Of a DNA stretch of 44,290 nt, positions 27,106 through 40,198 are shown piece after piece. Location of the stretch: contig CAIUGU010000041.1 in assembly GCA_903898785.1 (NCBI GenBank), forward strand, positions 1 through 44,290. Reading direction: 5' to 3'. The DNA is from an uncultured Pseudomonadota bacterium (GTDB taxonomy: Bacteria > Pseudomonadota > Gammaproteobacteria > Steroidobacterales > Steroidobacteraceae). The position numbers and the translations under genes were made by a program. Position 1 is the first letter of the stretch. The number at the start of each line of letters is the position of its first letter. The notes under the pieces were generated by a model that was not told where the DNA came from, searched no databases, and was given only the letters and a program-made list of their open reading frames with translations.

Positions 27106-28212
27106 CTAACTCTCGACGTACTCGACGACCTCGAGGTCGAACCCAGAGATTCCAAGCATCTGCTTCGGCGCCGACAGCACCCGCATGCGATTGATGCCGA
27201 GATCCTTGAGGATCTGCGCGCCGATACCGTAGGTCCTGAGCACCTTCATGCCGGTCGACTGGGCAGCGTTGGCGGCCTCTGCCGATGCCAGGCCTCCGAC
27301 GGCGTCCATGAGGTCCCGCGGGGTCTCCGTCGGGCGCAACAGCACGACGACACCACAGCCTTCTGCTGCAATCCTCTGCATCGCCGACCGCAACGGCCGC
27401 CCGAGCGATTCCAGCTGGACGCCCACCAGGTCGCGTACGGTGTCCCGCAGATGCACGCGCACGAGCGGTGCCGCCACTGCAGCGATGTCGCCACGCACCA
27501 GTGCGAGGTGAACGGTCTGGTTCACGTGGTCTTCATAGGCGACCATCCGGAAAGGCCCGAACTCGGTGGCGATCTGGCGCTCAGCGATGCGCTCGACCGA
27601 CCGCTCCTTCTCCAGGCGGTAGCGGATCAGGTCTGCGATCGTGCCGATCTTGAGTCCATGGTGCCCGGCGAACTTCTCGAGGTCCGGCCTGCGCGCCATC
27701 GTGCCGTCGTCGTTGAGGATCTCGACGATCACTGCCGCAGGCTGACAGCCGGCGAGCCGCGCCAGGTCGCAGCCTGCCTCGGTATGGCCCGCGCGCGTCA
27801 GCACGCCACCCGGCTGCGCCATGAGCGGAAAGATATGCCCGGGCTGCCGCAGGTCTCCGGGGACGGCCTTGGGATGGACGGCGGTCAGGACCGTATGGGC
27901 ACGGTCATGGGCCGAGATTCCGGTCGTCACGCCTTCAGCGGCCTCGATCGACACGGTGAAATTGGTAGCGTGCTCGAGGTGCGTATCGCTGACCATCAGG
28001 GGCAGGCGCAACTGCTTGCATCGCTCCTGCGTGAGCGTCAGGCAGATCAGGCCGCGGCCGTAGCGCGCCATGAAGTTGATGTCCTCGGCGCGAACGAACT
28101 CGGCGGCCATCAGCAAGTCGCCTTCGTTCTCGCGGTCCTCGTCGTCCATGATCACGACCATGCGCCCCGCACGCAGGTCCGCCAGGATCTCCTCGATCGA
28201 ATGCAGGGTCAT
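27106..28212 (-). CDS. ribB: 3,4-dihydroxy-2-butanone-4-phosphate synthase with degenerate RibA domain (RibBX type)
   Basis: 368 aa. The N-terminal domain (1-200) is intact RibB: DDEDRENEGDL (23-33), TGISAHDRAHT, and RAGHTEAGCDLARLAG with the catalytic His. The C-terminal domain has GTP cyclohydrolase II length and fold signs but lacks its chemistry. The zinc site, normally VHSEC followed by LRCDCG, reads VHLRD and LESLG, and the GTP-site RQEGRGIGL reads RPTETPRDL. So the protein should make dihydroxybutanone phosphate but not open GTP; a separate RibA is needed elsewhere. Such RibBX forms are known in several proteobacteria. It overlaps the riboflavin synthase stop by 4 nt (ATGA). Confidence 0.93.
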   Translation of the reverse strand: MTLHSIEEILADLRAGRMVVIMDDEDRENEGDLLMAAEFVRAEDINFMARYGRGLICLTLTQERCKQLRLPLMVSDTHLEHATNFTVSIEAAEGVTTGISAHDRAHTVLTAVHPKAVPGDLRQPGHIFPLMAQPGGVLTRAGHTEAGCDLARLAGCQPAAVIVEILNDDGTMARRPDLEKFAGHHGLKIGTIADLIRYRLEKERSVERIAERQIATEFGPFRMVAYEDHVNQTVHLALVRGDIAAVAAPLVRVHLRDTVRDLVGVQLESLGRPLRSAMQRIAAEGCGVVVLLRPTETPRDLMDAVGGLASAEAANAAQSTGMKVLRTYGIGAQILKDLGINRMRVLSAPKQMLGISGFDLEVVEYVES

Positions 28213-28823
28213 GACGCGCCCATCATGCGTTCAAGGTAACGGGCGATGATGTCGACCTCGATATTGACCCGCTTGCCCGGCACGCAGCCTCCCAGAATCG
28301 TCACGTCCAGCGTATGGGGTACCAGATTCACGTCGAAGTGCGCATCAGGTGTCCCCGCAGCGAGGTCCGTGACGCCATTCACCGTGAGGCTCACGCCATC
28401 CACCGTCACAGACCCCTTGCGAGCGATGTAACGGGCCAGCTTCACCGGCACCGCGAACTCGACGCGCCGGGACCTCGCGTCGTCTGTCACCGCGACGACC
28501 GTCGCAATGCCATCCACATGCCCCGTGACATAGTGGCCGCCGAGCGCGTCACCGGCCCGCAGTGCCTTCTCGAGATTCACCCGTGACCCTGCCTCCCAGC
28601 CACCGAGCGTCGTCAACGACAGGGTTTCGCGAGACACGTCGGCAGTGAAGGCTCCATCGACGAGTTGCGTTACCGTAAGACAGCAGCCGTTGCACGCGAT
28701 GCTGTCACCGAGCGCAGTCCCCTCCAGGTAGCCGGCAGGTGCGGCGATCGCAATTTCGACGTCGCCCGCTTTGGGGACGCACCGCGTCACGGTACCGATG
28801 GTCTGGACAATGCCTGTGAACAT
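28209..28823 (-). CDS. ribE: Riboflavin synthase (alpha chain)
   Basis: 204 aa from ATG at 28823, 7 nt after ribD; the frame extends upstream inside ribD but the family always begins MFTGIVQ. It dismutates two lumazines to riboflavin. Seen: two tandem beta-barrel repeats with the repeat motif GDSIACNGCCLTV (residues about 40-52) and KGSVTVDGVSLTVNGV in the second, plus GGHYVTGHVDG. The length is typical. GAGAAGAGA upstream gives a usable ribosome site. The stop overlaps the start of the ribB gene (ATGA), so the two are translationally coupled. Named ribC in some genera. Confidence 0.96.
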   Translation of the reverse strand: MFTGIVQTIGTVTRCVPKAGDVEIAIAAPAGYLEGTALGDSIACNGCCLTVTQLVDGAFTADVSRETLSLTTLGGWEAGSRVNLEKALRAGDALGGHYVTGHVDGIATVVAVTDDARSRRVEFAVPVKLARYIARKGSVTVDGVSLTVNGVTDLAAGTPDAHFDVNLVPHTLDVTILGGCVPGKRVNIEVDIIARYLERMMGAS

Positions 28824-28830
28824 TCTCTTC

Positions 28831-29949
28831 TCAACCTTGACTGGCTTGATTGGGGCCACGCGGCTTCCACGTGAACCGGATGTCCTTGCCCAGTTGCCGC
28901 TGCTCGACCAGGTCCAGCTCGAGCCGCCGCTGCATGTCATCAATGGCAGGCAGCGCCAGCATTGACTGCGCCTCGCTGCCCAGCACGATCGGGCTCATGT
29001 ATGTGATCAATGCATCGGCAAGGCCCAGCTCGAGGAAACGCCCGGACAGCACCGGCCCCGCTTCGACGAGCACTTCATTGCAGTGACGACTCGCAAGATC
29101 GTGCAGCACGGCAACGAGATCGACTGCCCCGCGCATGTCGGCACCGACGGTGTGCACGCGGGCGCCCGCCTCTTCCAGCGCCCCTGCGCCGGCCGTCATC
29201 GTCGTATAAACCAGCGTCGCTCCCGGCTCGCGCAGCATGCGAGCAGTGGCAGGCATGCGCAGCCTTGAATCACAGACCACCCTGAGCGGCTGGCGACCCC
29301 GCATCTCGATCGTCTGGTCACGGACATTGAGCTGTGGATCGTCAGCCAGCACCGTGCCGATGCCCGTCAACACCGCGGAACTGCGTGCCCGCAGCCGCTG
29401 CACATCGCGACGCGCCGGTTCACCCGTAATCCACTTGCTCGCGCCGTTCCTGAGCGCCACCTTGCCGTCCAGGCTCGCAGCGACCTTGACCGTGACATGC
29501 GGCAGGCCGCGAACCATCCGCTTGAAGAACCCGATATTGAGCCGCTCTGCCTGCCGGGCAAGCAGGCCGCTCTCGACTTCGATGCCGGCTGCGCGCAGCT
29601 GGTTGATCCCCCCGCCATCGACCAGCGGGTTCGGGTCGCCGACCGCGCACACCACGCGACGCACCCCGGCGGCAATCAACGCGTCAGTGCACGGCGGAGT
29701 ACGACCATGATGGGAGCAAGGCTCGAGCGACACGTAGGCCGTTGCACCTCGGCTCAAGGCACCGGCAGCACGCAACGCATTGACCTCGGCATGCGGACCG
29801 CCGACGGGATCCGTCCAGCCCTCGCCGACAATCCTCTCGCCCGCCGTGATCACGCAGCCCACGCGGGGATTCGGATCGGTCGTGTAGAGACCGCGCTCGG
29901 CCAGTTGCAGCGCGCGGGCCATCATCCGCTGGTCGAATTCGGTGGCCAT
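28831..29949 (-). CDS. ribD: Bifunctional riboflavin deaminase/reductase
   Basis: 372 aa. The N-terminal domain (1-145) deaminates the pyrimidine and the C-terminal domain (146-365) reduces the ribosyl group, steps 2 and 3 of riboflavin synthesis. Seen: the zinc deaminase motif GGPHAEVNAL, with LEPCSHHGRTPPCTDALI holding the two Cys ligands; then VTVKVAASLDGKVAL, SKWITGEPARRDVQRLRA and GIGTVLADDPQLNVR of the reductase. Both domains are complete. The last 15 residues are basic and look unstructured. It starts 2 nt after nrdR, the standard nrdR-ribD order. Confidence 0.96.
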   Translation of the reverse strand: MATEFDQRMMARALQLAERGLYTTDPNPRVGCVITAGERIVGEGWTDPVGGPHAEVNALRAAGALSRGATAYVSLEPCSHHGRTPPCTDALIAAGVRRVVCAVGDPNPLVDGGGINQLRAAGIEVESGLLARQAERLNIGFFKRMVRGLPHVTVKVAASLDGKVALRNGASKWITGEPARRDVQRLRARSSAVLTGIGTVLADDPQLNVRDQTIEMRGRQPLRVVCDSRLRMPATARMLREPGATLVYTTMTAGAGALEEAGARVHTVGADMRGAVDLVAVLHDLASRHCNEVLVEAGPVLSGRFLELGLADALITYMSPIVLGSEAQSMLALPAIDDMQRRLELDLVEQRQLGKDIRFTWKPRGPNQASQG

Positions 29950-29951
29950 CG

Positions 29952-30461
29952 CTACTTCTTGCGATCGCCGCCGGTCCAGAGCGGCAACTGGTTCTCGCCC
30001 GCCCGCCCGGGCTGCAGGCGCAGCTTCTCGATCTCTTCGCGGAAGGCATCGACGTCCTGGAAACTGCGGTACACCGACGCAAAGCGCACGAACGCCACCT
30101 CGTCCAGGTGTCGCAACTCCTCCATGACGAACTCGCCGATCAGCCGCGAAGGGACTTCACGCTCACCCAGGGTCCGCAAGCGATGGCAAATATGCACCAC
30201 TGCCGCATCGATGGCTTCGCTCGACACCGGCCGCTTCTCGAGCGCCTTCGACATGCCATGCCGCAGCTTGTTCTCGTCGAACGGTTCGCGGGTCGAATCG
30301 CTCTTGACGATCCGCGGCATGACGAGTTCCGCGGTCTCGAAAGTCGTGAATCGTTCGCCGCAGGCGAGGCATTCCCGACGGCGACGGATCTGCTGCCCTT
30401 CTCCCGCGAGCCGGGAGTCGGTCACCTTCGTCTCTTCATGACCACAGAAAGGGCAGTACAT
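29952..30461 (-). CDS. nrdR: Transcriptional repressor NrdR
   Basis: 169 aa. An ATP/dATP-sensing repressor of ribonucleotide reductase operons. Seen: the N-terminal zinc ribbon with Cys3, Cys6 and the CLACG pair at about 31-34, followed by RFTTFE; then the ATP-cone domain (about 49-139: [20 protein letters not shown], and [13 protein letters not shown]). The C-terminal tail is slightly longer than in E. coli (149 aa). It lies between glyA (30 nt upstream) and ribD (2 nt), the conserved glyA-nrdR-ribD arrangement. No NrdR box is evident next to its own operon promoter. Confidence 0.96.
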   Translation of the reverse strand: MYCPFCGHEETKVTDSRLAGEGQQIRRRRECLACGERFTTFETAELVMPRIVKSDSTREPFDENKLRHGMSKALEKRPVSSEAIDAAVVHICHRLRTLGEREVPSRLIGEFVMEELRHLDEVAFVRFASVYRSFQDVDAFREEIEKLRLQPGRAGENQLPLWTGGDRKK

Positions 30462-30491
30462 AAAAAGACAGGGCCGGTTGCGGGTCTTGGG

Positions 30492-31751
30492 TTACGGCTT
30501 CTTTCCGTAAACCGGGAAGCGGGCGCAAAGCTCGAGCACCTGCGCCTTGACGCGAGCAATGACGGCCTCCTCGGGCTTGTCGAGCACGTCGGCGATCCAG
30601 TTGGCAAGGTCGGTCACTTCACGCTCGCGCATCCCGCGCGTGGTGACGGCCGGCGTGCCAAGACGCAGGCCGCTCGTGACGAACGGCGACCGCGGATCGT
30701 TGGGTACGGAGTTCTTGTTGACGGTGATGTTCGCCCGCCCCAGCGCCGCATCGGCCTCCTTGCCCGTCAGCTCGCGTCCGATCAGGTCGACGAGGAACAG
30801 GTGGTTGTCCGTGCCGCCGGAGACGATCTTGTAGCCGCGAGACTGCAACGTCTTCGCCATCGTGCGGGCTTTCTGCACGATCAGCTCCTGGTAGGCCTTG
30901 AACTCGGGCTGCAGCGCCTCGAGGAAAGCCACCGCCTTGCCGGCGATGACGTGCATCAGCGGTCCACCCTGGGTTCCGGGGAACACGAGGGAGTTCAGCT
31001 TCTTCTCGATGTCCTCATTGGACTTCGCGAGGATCAGGCCGCCGCGCGGTCCACGCAGCGTCTTGTGCGTCGTCGACGTCACGACGTCGGCCCACGGCAC
31101 CGGGTTCGGATAGACACCCGCGGCGACAAGTCCGGCGACATGAGCCATGTCCACCAGGAAATAGGCATCGACGCTGTCGGCGATGCGTCGGAAACGCTCC
31201 CAGTCAATGACGCGGGAATACGCCGAGAAGCCGGCAATGATGAGCCGCGGGCGGTACTCGCGTGCCAGCCGCTCGACCTGCGCGTAGTCGATCTGACCGG
31301 TTGCGGCATCCAGCCCGTACTGCTGGGCCTTGAAGATGCGGCCCGAGAAGTTGACCTTGGCACCGTGGGTGAGATGCCCGCCGTGATCGAGGCTCATGCC
31401 GAGGATCGCATCGCCCGGATTGATCAGGGCGAGGTACGCCGCAGCATTGGCCTGCGAGCCGGAATGCGGCTGCACGTTCGCATAGGCAGCGCCGAACAGC
31501 TTCTTGGCGCGGTCGATTGCCAGCGCCTCCGCAACGTCCACGTGCTCGCAACCGCCGTAGTAGCGTTTGCCCGGATATCCCTCCGCGTACTTGTTCGTCA
31601 GGACCGACCCCTGCGCCTCGAGCACCCTCGGACTCGCGTAGTTTTCGGACGCGATCAGCTCGATGTGCTCTTCCTGGCGGCGGTATTCGGCATCGAGCGC
31701 CGCCTTGAGCTCTGGGTCGAAACCGGCGATCTGCATATCTGCTGCGAACAT
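30492..31751 (-). CDS. glyA: Serine hydroxymethyltransferase
   Basis: 419 aa. A PLP enzyme that converts serine and tetrahydrofolate to glycine and methylene-THF, the main one-carbon source. Seen: [11 protein letters not shown] at 31-41, the GGCEHVD loop (66-72), the [12 protein letters not shown] segment (93-104), [11 protein letters not shown] at 120-130, and the PLP lysine Lys230 in [14 protein letters not shown]. The length matches E. coli GlyA (417). The ATG at 31751 follows GGAG at 10 nt. First gene of the run that leads through nrdR and the riboflavin genes. One-carbon folate use links it to folE2. Confidence 0.97.
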   Translation of the reverse strand: MFAADMQIAGFDPELKAALDAEYRRQEEHIELIASENYASPRVLEAQGSVLTNKYAEGYPGKRYYGGCEHVDVAEALAIDRAKKLFGAAYANVQPHSGSQANAAAYLALINPGDAILGMSLDHGGHLTHGAKVNFSGRIFKAQQYGLDAATGQIDYAQVERLAREYRPRLIIAGFSAYSRVIDWERFRRIADSVDAYFLVDMAHVAGLVAAGVYPNPVPWADVVTSTTHKTLRGPRGGLILAKSNEDIEKKLNSLVFPGTQGGPLMHVIAGKAVAFLEALQPEFKAYQELIVQKARTMAKTLQSRGYKIVSGGTDNHLFLVDLIGRELTGKEADAALGRANITVNKNSVPNDPRSPFVTSGLRLGTPAVTTRGMREREVTDLANWIADVLDKPEEAVIARVKAQVLELCARFPVYGKKP

Positions 31752-31781
31752 GCGGGGAAGTCTCCGAAAAGAGGAGCGCGG

Positions 31782-31787
31782 ATTCTA
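31782..31787 (-). promoter_or_regulatory. -10 element for the glyA operon
   Basis: The minus strand reads CTGTAGAATCCGCGC; TAGAAT is a 5/6 -10 directly preceded by TG-type context. CCGACC 16 bp upstream is a 3/6 -35. The predicted start is about 25 nt before the glyA ATG. This is the only promoter-like site seen for the whole glyA-to-kinase run. Confidence 0.45.
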
Positions 31788-31900
31788 CAGGAAAGGGGGG
31801 GCAGGTCGGCGCCGACAAGCGCCGGCCGGACCAGGCCAACGGGGTTGCAGCCGCCGCCTGTCGACGAGGCCACATACCCAATTGAAATCAACGGGTTTTG

Positions 31901-32863
31901 TCAGGTCGCGGCCACCAGCGCCTTGACGACGGCGGTCCAGGTCCGGCCCACGTTGTCGCGGTTGTACCCACCGCCTCCGGTGGCGACGACCCGGCCGTGT
32001 CCGAACTCGTCCGCCAGCGCACACAACCGCCCGGCAGCGTGAGCATGGGCGGCCGGACTCAGGCGCAAGTGCGTCAGGGGGTCGCCCTCGATACTGTCGG
32101 CACCACACTGGAACAGGATGAACTCGGGTTCGCCCGCCCGGAGGTACGCCTCGATCTGTTCCCAGGCACCGAGGAACTCCGCATCTCCTGCACCCGGCGG
32201 CAACGGGATGTTGAGCTTGGTGCCCTTCGCGTCACCCTTGCCCGTCTCCTGGGCGGAACCGGTTCCGGGGTAAAGGTAGCGGCCGTCCTCGTGGGTATCG
32301 GCAAACAGCAGCCAGGGATCGGACTCGAAGCCGTAGAACACGCCGTCACCATGGTGGGCGTCGATGTCGACGTAGGCTATCTTGCCGAGGCCGTACTGCC
32401 GCCGCAGCAACTCGATGGCGACACCGCAGTCGTTGAAGACGCAGAAACCCGCCGCCTTGCCGCGCGCTGCGTGGTGCAGGCCCGCGATCGGCACGAAAGC
32501 CCGCCTCGCCCTGCCCGCCATGACCTCGTCCAGGGCGACGAGGGTGGCGCCAACCACATGACTTGCCGCCTCGAACAGGCCCGCCCAGGCAGGCGTGTCG
32601 CCGCCGTCGAGAAAACCCGAACCGGTGGCCGTCTGTTGCCGCACGAACTCGACGAACGCCGCATCGTGAAAGGCCGTCAGTTCCCCGGTCGTCGCGCTGC
32701 GGGGATCCGCCCAGCGGACCCGCTCGTGCATGCCGGCATTGCGCATTTCCCTGATGAACACGCCGTGGCGGTCGGGCCCGAAGGGATGTCCCTCGGGAAA
32801 GCCGTAGCGGGCGATCTGCTCGCCAGCCACCACCAGGACGTTCGGAATCGGTGTCGTGGACAA
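31901..32863 (-). CDS. Histone deacetylase-family (AcuC/acetylpolyamine amidohydrolase-like) protein
   Basis: 320 aa from a TTG at 32863. The frame is open to 33001, but starts there would run into the start of the divergent ettA gene; a GTG near 32900 is a second alternative. Seen: the arginase/deacetylase fold with the charge-relay pair His130-His131 (AGLHHAARGKAAGFCVFND), the zinc site DIDAHHGDG (Asp168, His170), the third metal ligand region CGADSIEGDPL and the C-terminal GGGGYN with the catalytic Tyr. These suggest an active zinc amidohydrolase; the substrate could be acetyl-lysine, acetylpolyamine or another amide and cannot be told here. It is the only minus-strand gene between glyA and ettA. 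Confidence 0.85.
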   Translation of the reverse strand: MSTTPIPNVLVVAGEQIARYGFPEGHPFGPDRHGVFIREMRNAGMHERVRWADPRSATTGELTAFHDAAFVEFVRQQTATGSGFLDGGDTPAWAGLFEAASHVVGATLVALDEVMAGRARRAFVPIAGLHHAARGKAAGFCVFNDCGVAIELLRRQYGLGKIAYVDIDAHHGDGVFYGFESDPWLLFADTHEDGRYLYPGTGSAQETGKGDAKGTKLNIPLPPGAGDAEFLGAWEQIEAYLRAGEPEFILFQCGADSIEGDPLTHLRLSPAAHAHAAGRLCALADEFGHGRVVATGGGGYNRDNVGRTWTAVVKALVAAT

Positions 32864-32992
32864 TCGGGCATCCGGAAACTCAGGTGACGGGGAGCGTAGC
32901 ACAGGCCCATCGGGGCGCCGGAAGCCACCCCTTGGGGCTGCGGCTCCTGATGTATCATCGGTCCCCTTTTTGACAGCTTTCAAGGTCGCGAC

Positions 32993-34669
32993 ATGGCTCA
33001 ATTCATCTTCACCATGAACCGGGTTGGCAAGGTAGTGCCGCCCAAGCGGACCATCCTGCGCGACATCTCGCTGTCGTTCTTCCCGGGCGCGAAGATCGGC
33101 GTCCTCGGCCTCAACGGGTCGGGCAAGTCGACCCTGCTGCGCATCATGGCGGGCATCGACAAGGAGATCGAAGGCGAAGCCCGCCCGCAGCCCGGCATCC
33201 GCATCGGCTATCTGTCCCAGGAACCCGCCCTCGATCCCGCGAAGGACGTGCGCGGCAACGTGCTCGAAGGCGTGGCGGAGATCCAGTCGCTCATCGACCG
33301 CTTCAATGCGGTCAGCGACAAGTTTGCGGACCCGGACCTGACCGACGACGCCATGAACAAGCTGATGGAGGAGCAGGCCAAGCTGCAGGACGCCATCGAC
33401 GCCAAGGGCGGCTGGGAGCTGGAGCGCAAGCTGGATGTCGCAGGCGACGCGCTGCGGCTGCCGCCATGGGATGCGGACGTCACCAAGATCTCGGGTGGCG
33501 AGCGCCGCCGCGTGGCGCTATGCCGCCTGCTGCTGTCGGAACCGGACATGCTGCTGCTCGACGAACCGACGAACCACCTCGATGCGGAATCGGTCGCGTG
33601 GCTTGAAAGGTTCCTCGAGAACTATCCGGGCACCGTCGTCGCGGTCACCCACGACCGCTACTTCCTCGACAACGTCGCCGGCTGGATCCTCGAACTCGAC
33701 CGCGGCCACGGCATTCCGTGGGAAGGCAACTACTCCTCGTGGCTCGAGCAGAAAGAGAAGCGACTCGCCACGGAAGAAAAGCAGCAGGAAGGCTTGCGCA
33801 AGATGCTGGCACGCGAACTCGAGTGGGTGCGTTCGAACCCGAAAGCCCGCCAGGCCAAGAGCAAGGCCCGCCTGCAGCGCTACGAGGAACTCGCTTCTCA
33901 GGAATTCCAGAAGCGGAACGAGACGAACGAGATCTACATTCCGCCTGGGCCGCGCCTCGGCGAACTGGTCATCGAGGCCACAGGGCTCAAGAAGGGCTTC
34001 GGCGACCGCCTGTTGTTCGATAACCTGAGTTTCAACCTGCCGGCCGGCGGCATCGTGGGCGTGATCGGCCCGAACGGCGCCGGCAAGACGACGCTGTTCC
34101 GCATGCTCACGGGCCAGGAAAAGCAGGATTCCGGCGAGTTGCGCATGGGACCGACCGTCCAGCTCGCGTACGTCGACCAGTCACGGCAGTCGCTCGACGA
34201 CAAGAAGACCGTCTGGCAGGAAATCTCGAACAGCCAGGACATCATCAAGGTGGGCAACTACGAGATTCCGTCGCGCGCCTACGTCGGCCACTTCAACTTC
34301 CGCGGCACGCAGCAGAGCCAGCTCATCGGCGAGCTGTCGGGCGGTGAGCGCAATCGCGTACACCTCGCGAAGGTACTGAAGAGCGGCGGCAACGTGCTCC
34401 TGCTCGACGAACCGACGAACGACCTCGACGTGGAAACGCTGCGTGCGCTCGAAGATGCGCTGCTCGCGTTCCCCGGTTGCGCCGTCGTGATCTCGCACGA
34501 TCGGTGGTTCCTCGACCGCATCGCGACTCACATCCTCGCCTTCGAGGGCAACAGCGAAGTGGTGTGGTTCGAGGGTAACCACGCGGATTACGTCGAGGAC
34601 TTCAAGCGTCGCAAGGGTGACGACGCCGACCGGCCCCATCGCATCAAGTACCGCAAGCTGAACGCTTAA
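32993..34669 (+). CDS. ettA: Energy-dependent translational throttle protein, ABC-F ATPase
   Basis: 558 aa, about the size of E. coli EttA (555). It binds the ribosomal E site and gates the first elongation steps in response to the ATP/ADP ratio. Seen: the EttA-specific N-terminus [22 protein letters not shown] site 1 (GLNGSGKST), signature [11 protein letters not shown], Walker [20 protein letters not shown], the arm and linker region ([20 protein letters not shown]), ATP site 2 (GPNGAGKTT), [12 protein letters not shown] and [14 protein letters not shown]. There are no membrane segments. Divergent from the deacetylase-family gene; 14 nt before the next gene. Confidence 0.97.
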   Translation: MAQFIFTMNRVGKVVPPKRTILRDISLSFFPGAKIGVLGLNGSGKSTLLRIMAGIDKEIEGEARPQPGIRIGYLSQEPALDPAKDVRGNVLEGVAEIQSLIDRFNAVSDKFADPDLTDDAMNKLMEEQAKLQDAIDAKGGWELERKLDVAGDALRLPPWDADVTKISGGERRRVALCRLLLSEPDMLLLDEPTNHLDAESVAWLERFLENYPGTVVAVTHDRYFLDNVAGWILELDRGHGIPWEGNYSSWLEQKEKRLATEEKQQEGLRKMLARELEWVRSNPKARQAKSKARLQRYEELASQEFQKRNETNEIYIPPGPRLGELVIEATGLKKGFGDRLLFDNLSFNLPAGGIVGVIGPNGAGKTTLFRMLTGQEKQDSGELRMGPTVQLAYVDQSRQSLDDKKTVWQEISNSQDIIKVGNYEIPSRAYVGHFNFRGTQQSQLIGELSGGERNRVHLAKVLKSGGNVLLLDEPTNDLDVETLRALEDALLAFPGCAVVISHDRWFLDRIATHILAFEGNSEVVWFEGNHADYVEDFKRRKGDDADRPHRIKYRKLNA

Positions 34670-34683
34670 GGCAGGGCGAGAAA

Positions 34684-35343
34684 ATGGATACCGATGCCAT
34701 AGCGATCACGCTCGCGGGCTTCGGTCTCATCCTGCTCATCCTGGCAGTGCAACGGCTGCGCCGGGCACGCTACCTGGCGGCCGGCAGCACGGCGCTGTTC
34801 GGGCTGCTGTTCCTGGCGGTGGCAGGCGGGTTCTTCATCGTTGCGCTGAACCTGAGGACCTACAGCCGGCTCACGTACGAGCAGCCGGTGGCCGAACTGG
34901 TCTTCGAAGCGCGGGGGCCGCAGAACTTCCAGGCGATCGTCACTCAAATCCCTTCGGGCAGCCTGCAGATCCTGCAGGTCAATGGCGACGAATGGCAGAT
35001 GGACGCGCGCATCCTCAAATGGCGGAGCTGGGCGAACGTGCTCGGCCTCAACGCGCAGTACCGCCTGGAACGGTTCAGCGGCCGCTACCGCGACATCGAG
35101 CAGGAACGGTCCGCACCGCGCAGTGTCTATCCGCTCGCGGACAATCCGGGCGTCGACATCTGGACCCTCGCGGCAAACGGTTCGCGCTGGGTGCCGTTTG
35201 TCGATGCGGTGTATGGCAGCGCCACCTACCTGCCGATGGCCAATGGCGCCCGTTTCCAGGTCACGTTGAGCCAATCCGGGCTGCTGGCGAGGCCGATCAA
35301 CGATGCCGCGTCCCAGGCGGTCGCCGGCTGGACGACCCCCTGA
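34684..35343 (+). CDS. Conserved two-helix membrane protein of unknown function
   Basis: 219 aa. Two hydrophobic segments (about 7-22 and 33-55) are followed by a soluble domain of about 160 residues that probably faces the periplasm. Within it LTYEQPVAELVF, NGDEWQMDARILKWRSWAN, LGLNAQYRLERFSGRY and VDAVYGSATYLPMANGARF look highly conserved. I recall similar proteins in Xanthomonadaceae carrying the unsupported label cation/multidrug efflux pump; nothing here looks like a transporter. It starts 14 nt after ettA with AGGGCGAG as ribosome site, so it is probably co-transcribed. Confidence 0.75.
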   Translation: MDTDAIAITLAGFGLILLILAVQRLRRARYLAAGSTALFGLLFLAVAGGFFIVALNLRTYSRLTYEQPVAELVFEARGPQNFQAIVTQIPSGSLQILQVNGDEWQMDARILKWRSWANVLGLNAQYRLERFSGRYRDIEQERSAPRSVYPLADNPGVDIWTLAANGSRWVPFVDAVYGSATYLPMANGARFQVTLSQSGLLARPINDAASQAVAGWTTP

Positions 35344-35439
35344 CGCAGGACCGGTCCGGATCGACTGACCCGCCGGCATCCCGTCTTACGTCCGACAAGG
35401 CCCGCACGGACGGTAAGCCCCTGTAGGGTCAGGAATATC

Positions 35440-35468
35440 TGTGCAGTGTGGCAGCGATTCGCTAGACT
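35440..35468 (+). promoter_or_regulatory. Candidate promoter of the DUF4145 gene
   Basis: TGTGCA (35440-35445) and TAGACT (35463-35468) with a 17-bp spacer, about 58 bp before the start codon. Match 3/6 and 4/6. The same TAGACT hexamer also occurs upstream of aroC and rubrerythrin. Confidence 0.35.
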
Positions 35469-35526
35469 GTGATCGCACGCAGTCGCAGCCCTTGCATGGA
35501 CAGTTGCAGGTCAAGGAATTCTGCCC

Positions 35527-36240
35527 ATGTCGATCCACATCGATTCGAACAGCCGGTTGCACCACGACCAGGAAGCGAGCTTTGCGCTCGTCTGCCCGCA
35601 CTGCCAGGTGCTCTCGCACATGACGGCGGTGTCCATCCCGCAGTTCGCCCAGCTCTCGGCGCACAAGCCCAATCACGTCGGCATCGTCTACCGCTGCGAC
35701 TCCTGCAACGCGCCTGTCTTCCTCAAGTTCCCGGTGAAGATCTACGCGGCCACGCGCGTCGAACTCGCCCCGAATTACCTGGAACTCGAGCGGCCGCGCG
35801 AGAAGTTCACGTACACGTACCTGCCCGAGGAAAGCGAGCTGCTCTTCAAGGAGGCGCTCAGCTGCTACGCGCACGGCGCGTTCAATGCCTTCGCCTCGAT
35901 GTGCCGGCGTACCGCGCAGTCCGTGTTCCGCGACCTGGGAGAGAACGGCAAGCTGCGCATCTTCGACATGGTGGCCGACATCCGCGGGATGGCCGAGCTC
36001 GACAACGAAACGTACAGCCTGCTGAAGAAGATCCTGTTCGACAACGATGCGGATGCATATCCGAGCCTGCCCGTGCTGACGGGCGAGCACGCGGGGATCC
36101 TGCTCGAAGTCATGAAGGACCTGCTGTACCAGTCCTACATCCGTCGCGGCAAGCTGCAGCAGGCAATGATGGTCAGGCGCTTCTTCGCCGAGGAAAGCCA
36201 GTCCTCGCGCGTCACGCCGTTCCTGAAGGCGTCTTCCTGA
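35527..36240 (+). CDS. DUF4145 domain-containing protein with zinc ribbon
   Basis: 237 aa, starting at an ATG preceded by AAGGA at 9 nt. Seen: an N-terminal zinc-ribbon-like pair, Cys23-x2-Cys26 (CPHC) and Cys57-x2-Cys60 (CDSC), then a helical DUF4145 domain at about 95-200 (SELLFKEALSCYAHGAFNAFASMCRRTAQSVFRDLG; DMVADIRGM; GEHAGILLEVMKDLLY). The domain is found alone and fused to restriction or nuclease proteins; its function is not established. Here it stands alone among housekeeping genes, so a defence role is not supported. Its stop codon abuts the purL stop codon with no gap. Confidence 0.8.
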   Translation: MSIHIDSNSRLHHDQEASFALVCPHCQVLSHMTAVSIPQFAQLSAHKPNHVGIVYRCDSCNAPVFLKFPVKIYAATRVELAPNYLELERPREKFTYTYLPEESELLFKEALSCYAHGAFNAFASMCRRTAQSVFRDLGENGKLRIFDMVADIRGMAELDNETYSLLKKILFDNDADAYPSLPVLTGEHAGILLEVMKDLLYQSYIRRGKLQQAMMVRRFFAEESQSSRVTPFLKASS

Positions 36241-40140
<3,900 letters not shown>

Positions 40141-40198
40141 TTTGAGATACTTAGACTGGCCCGCGAGGACCAGAGCCGTTGCCGCGGAAGGGGGCGGA

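Noticed and set aside
26536-28239. A 567-residue plus-strand open frame opposite ribH and the ribB gene
   Set aside because: Antisense shadow of two clear riboflavin genes.
31752-31900. Riboswitch upstream of glyA or the riboflavin genes
   Set aside because: I looked for glycine, FMN and THF riboswitch cores in this leader and in the gaps before ribD, ribE and ribB; the gaps are too short (2-54 nt) and the leader shows no such core.
35527-36240. DUF4145 protein as part of a defence island
   Set aside because: No restriction, nuclease or toxin genes are adjacent, base composition is like the neighbours, and the flanks are core genes.
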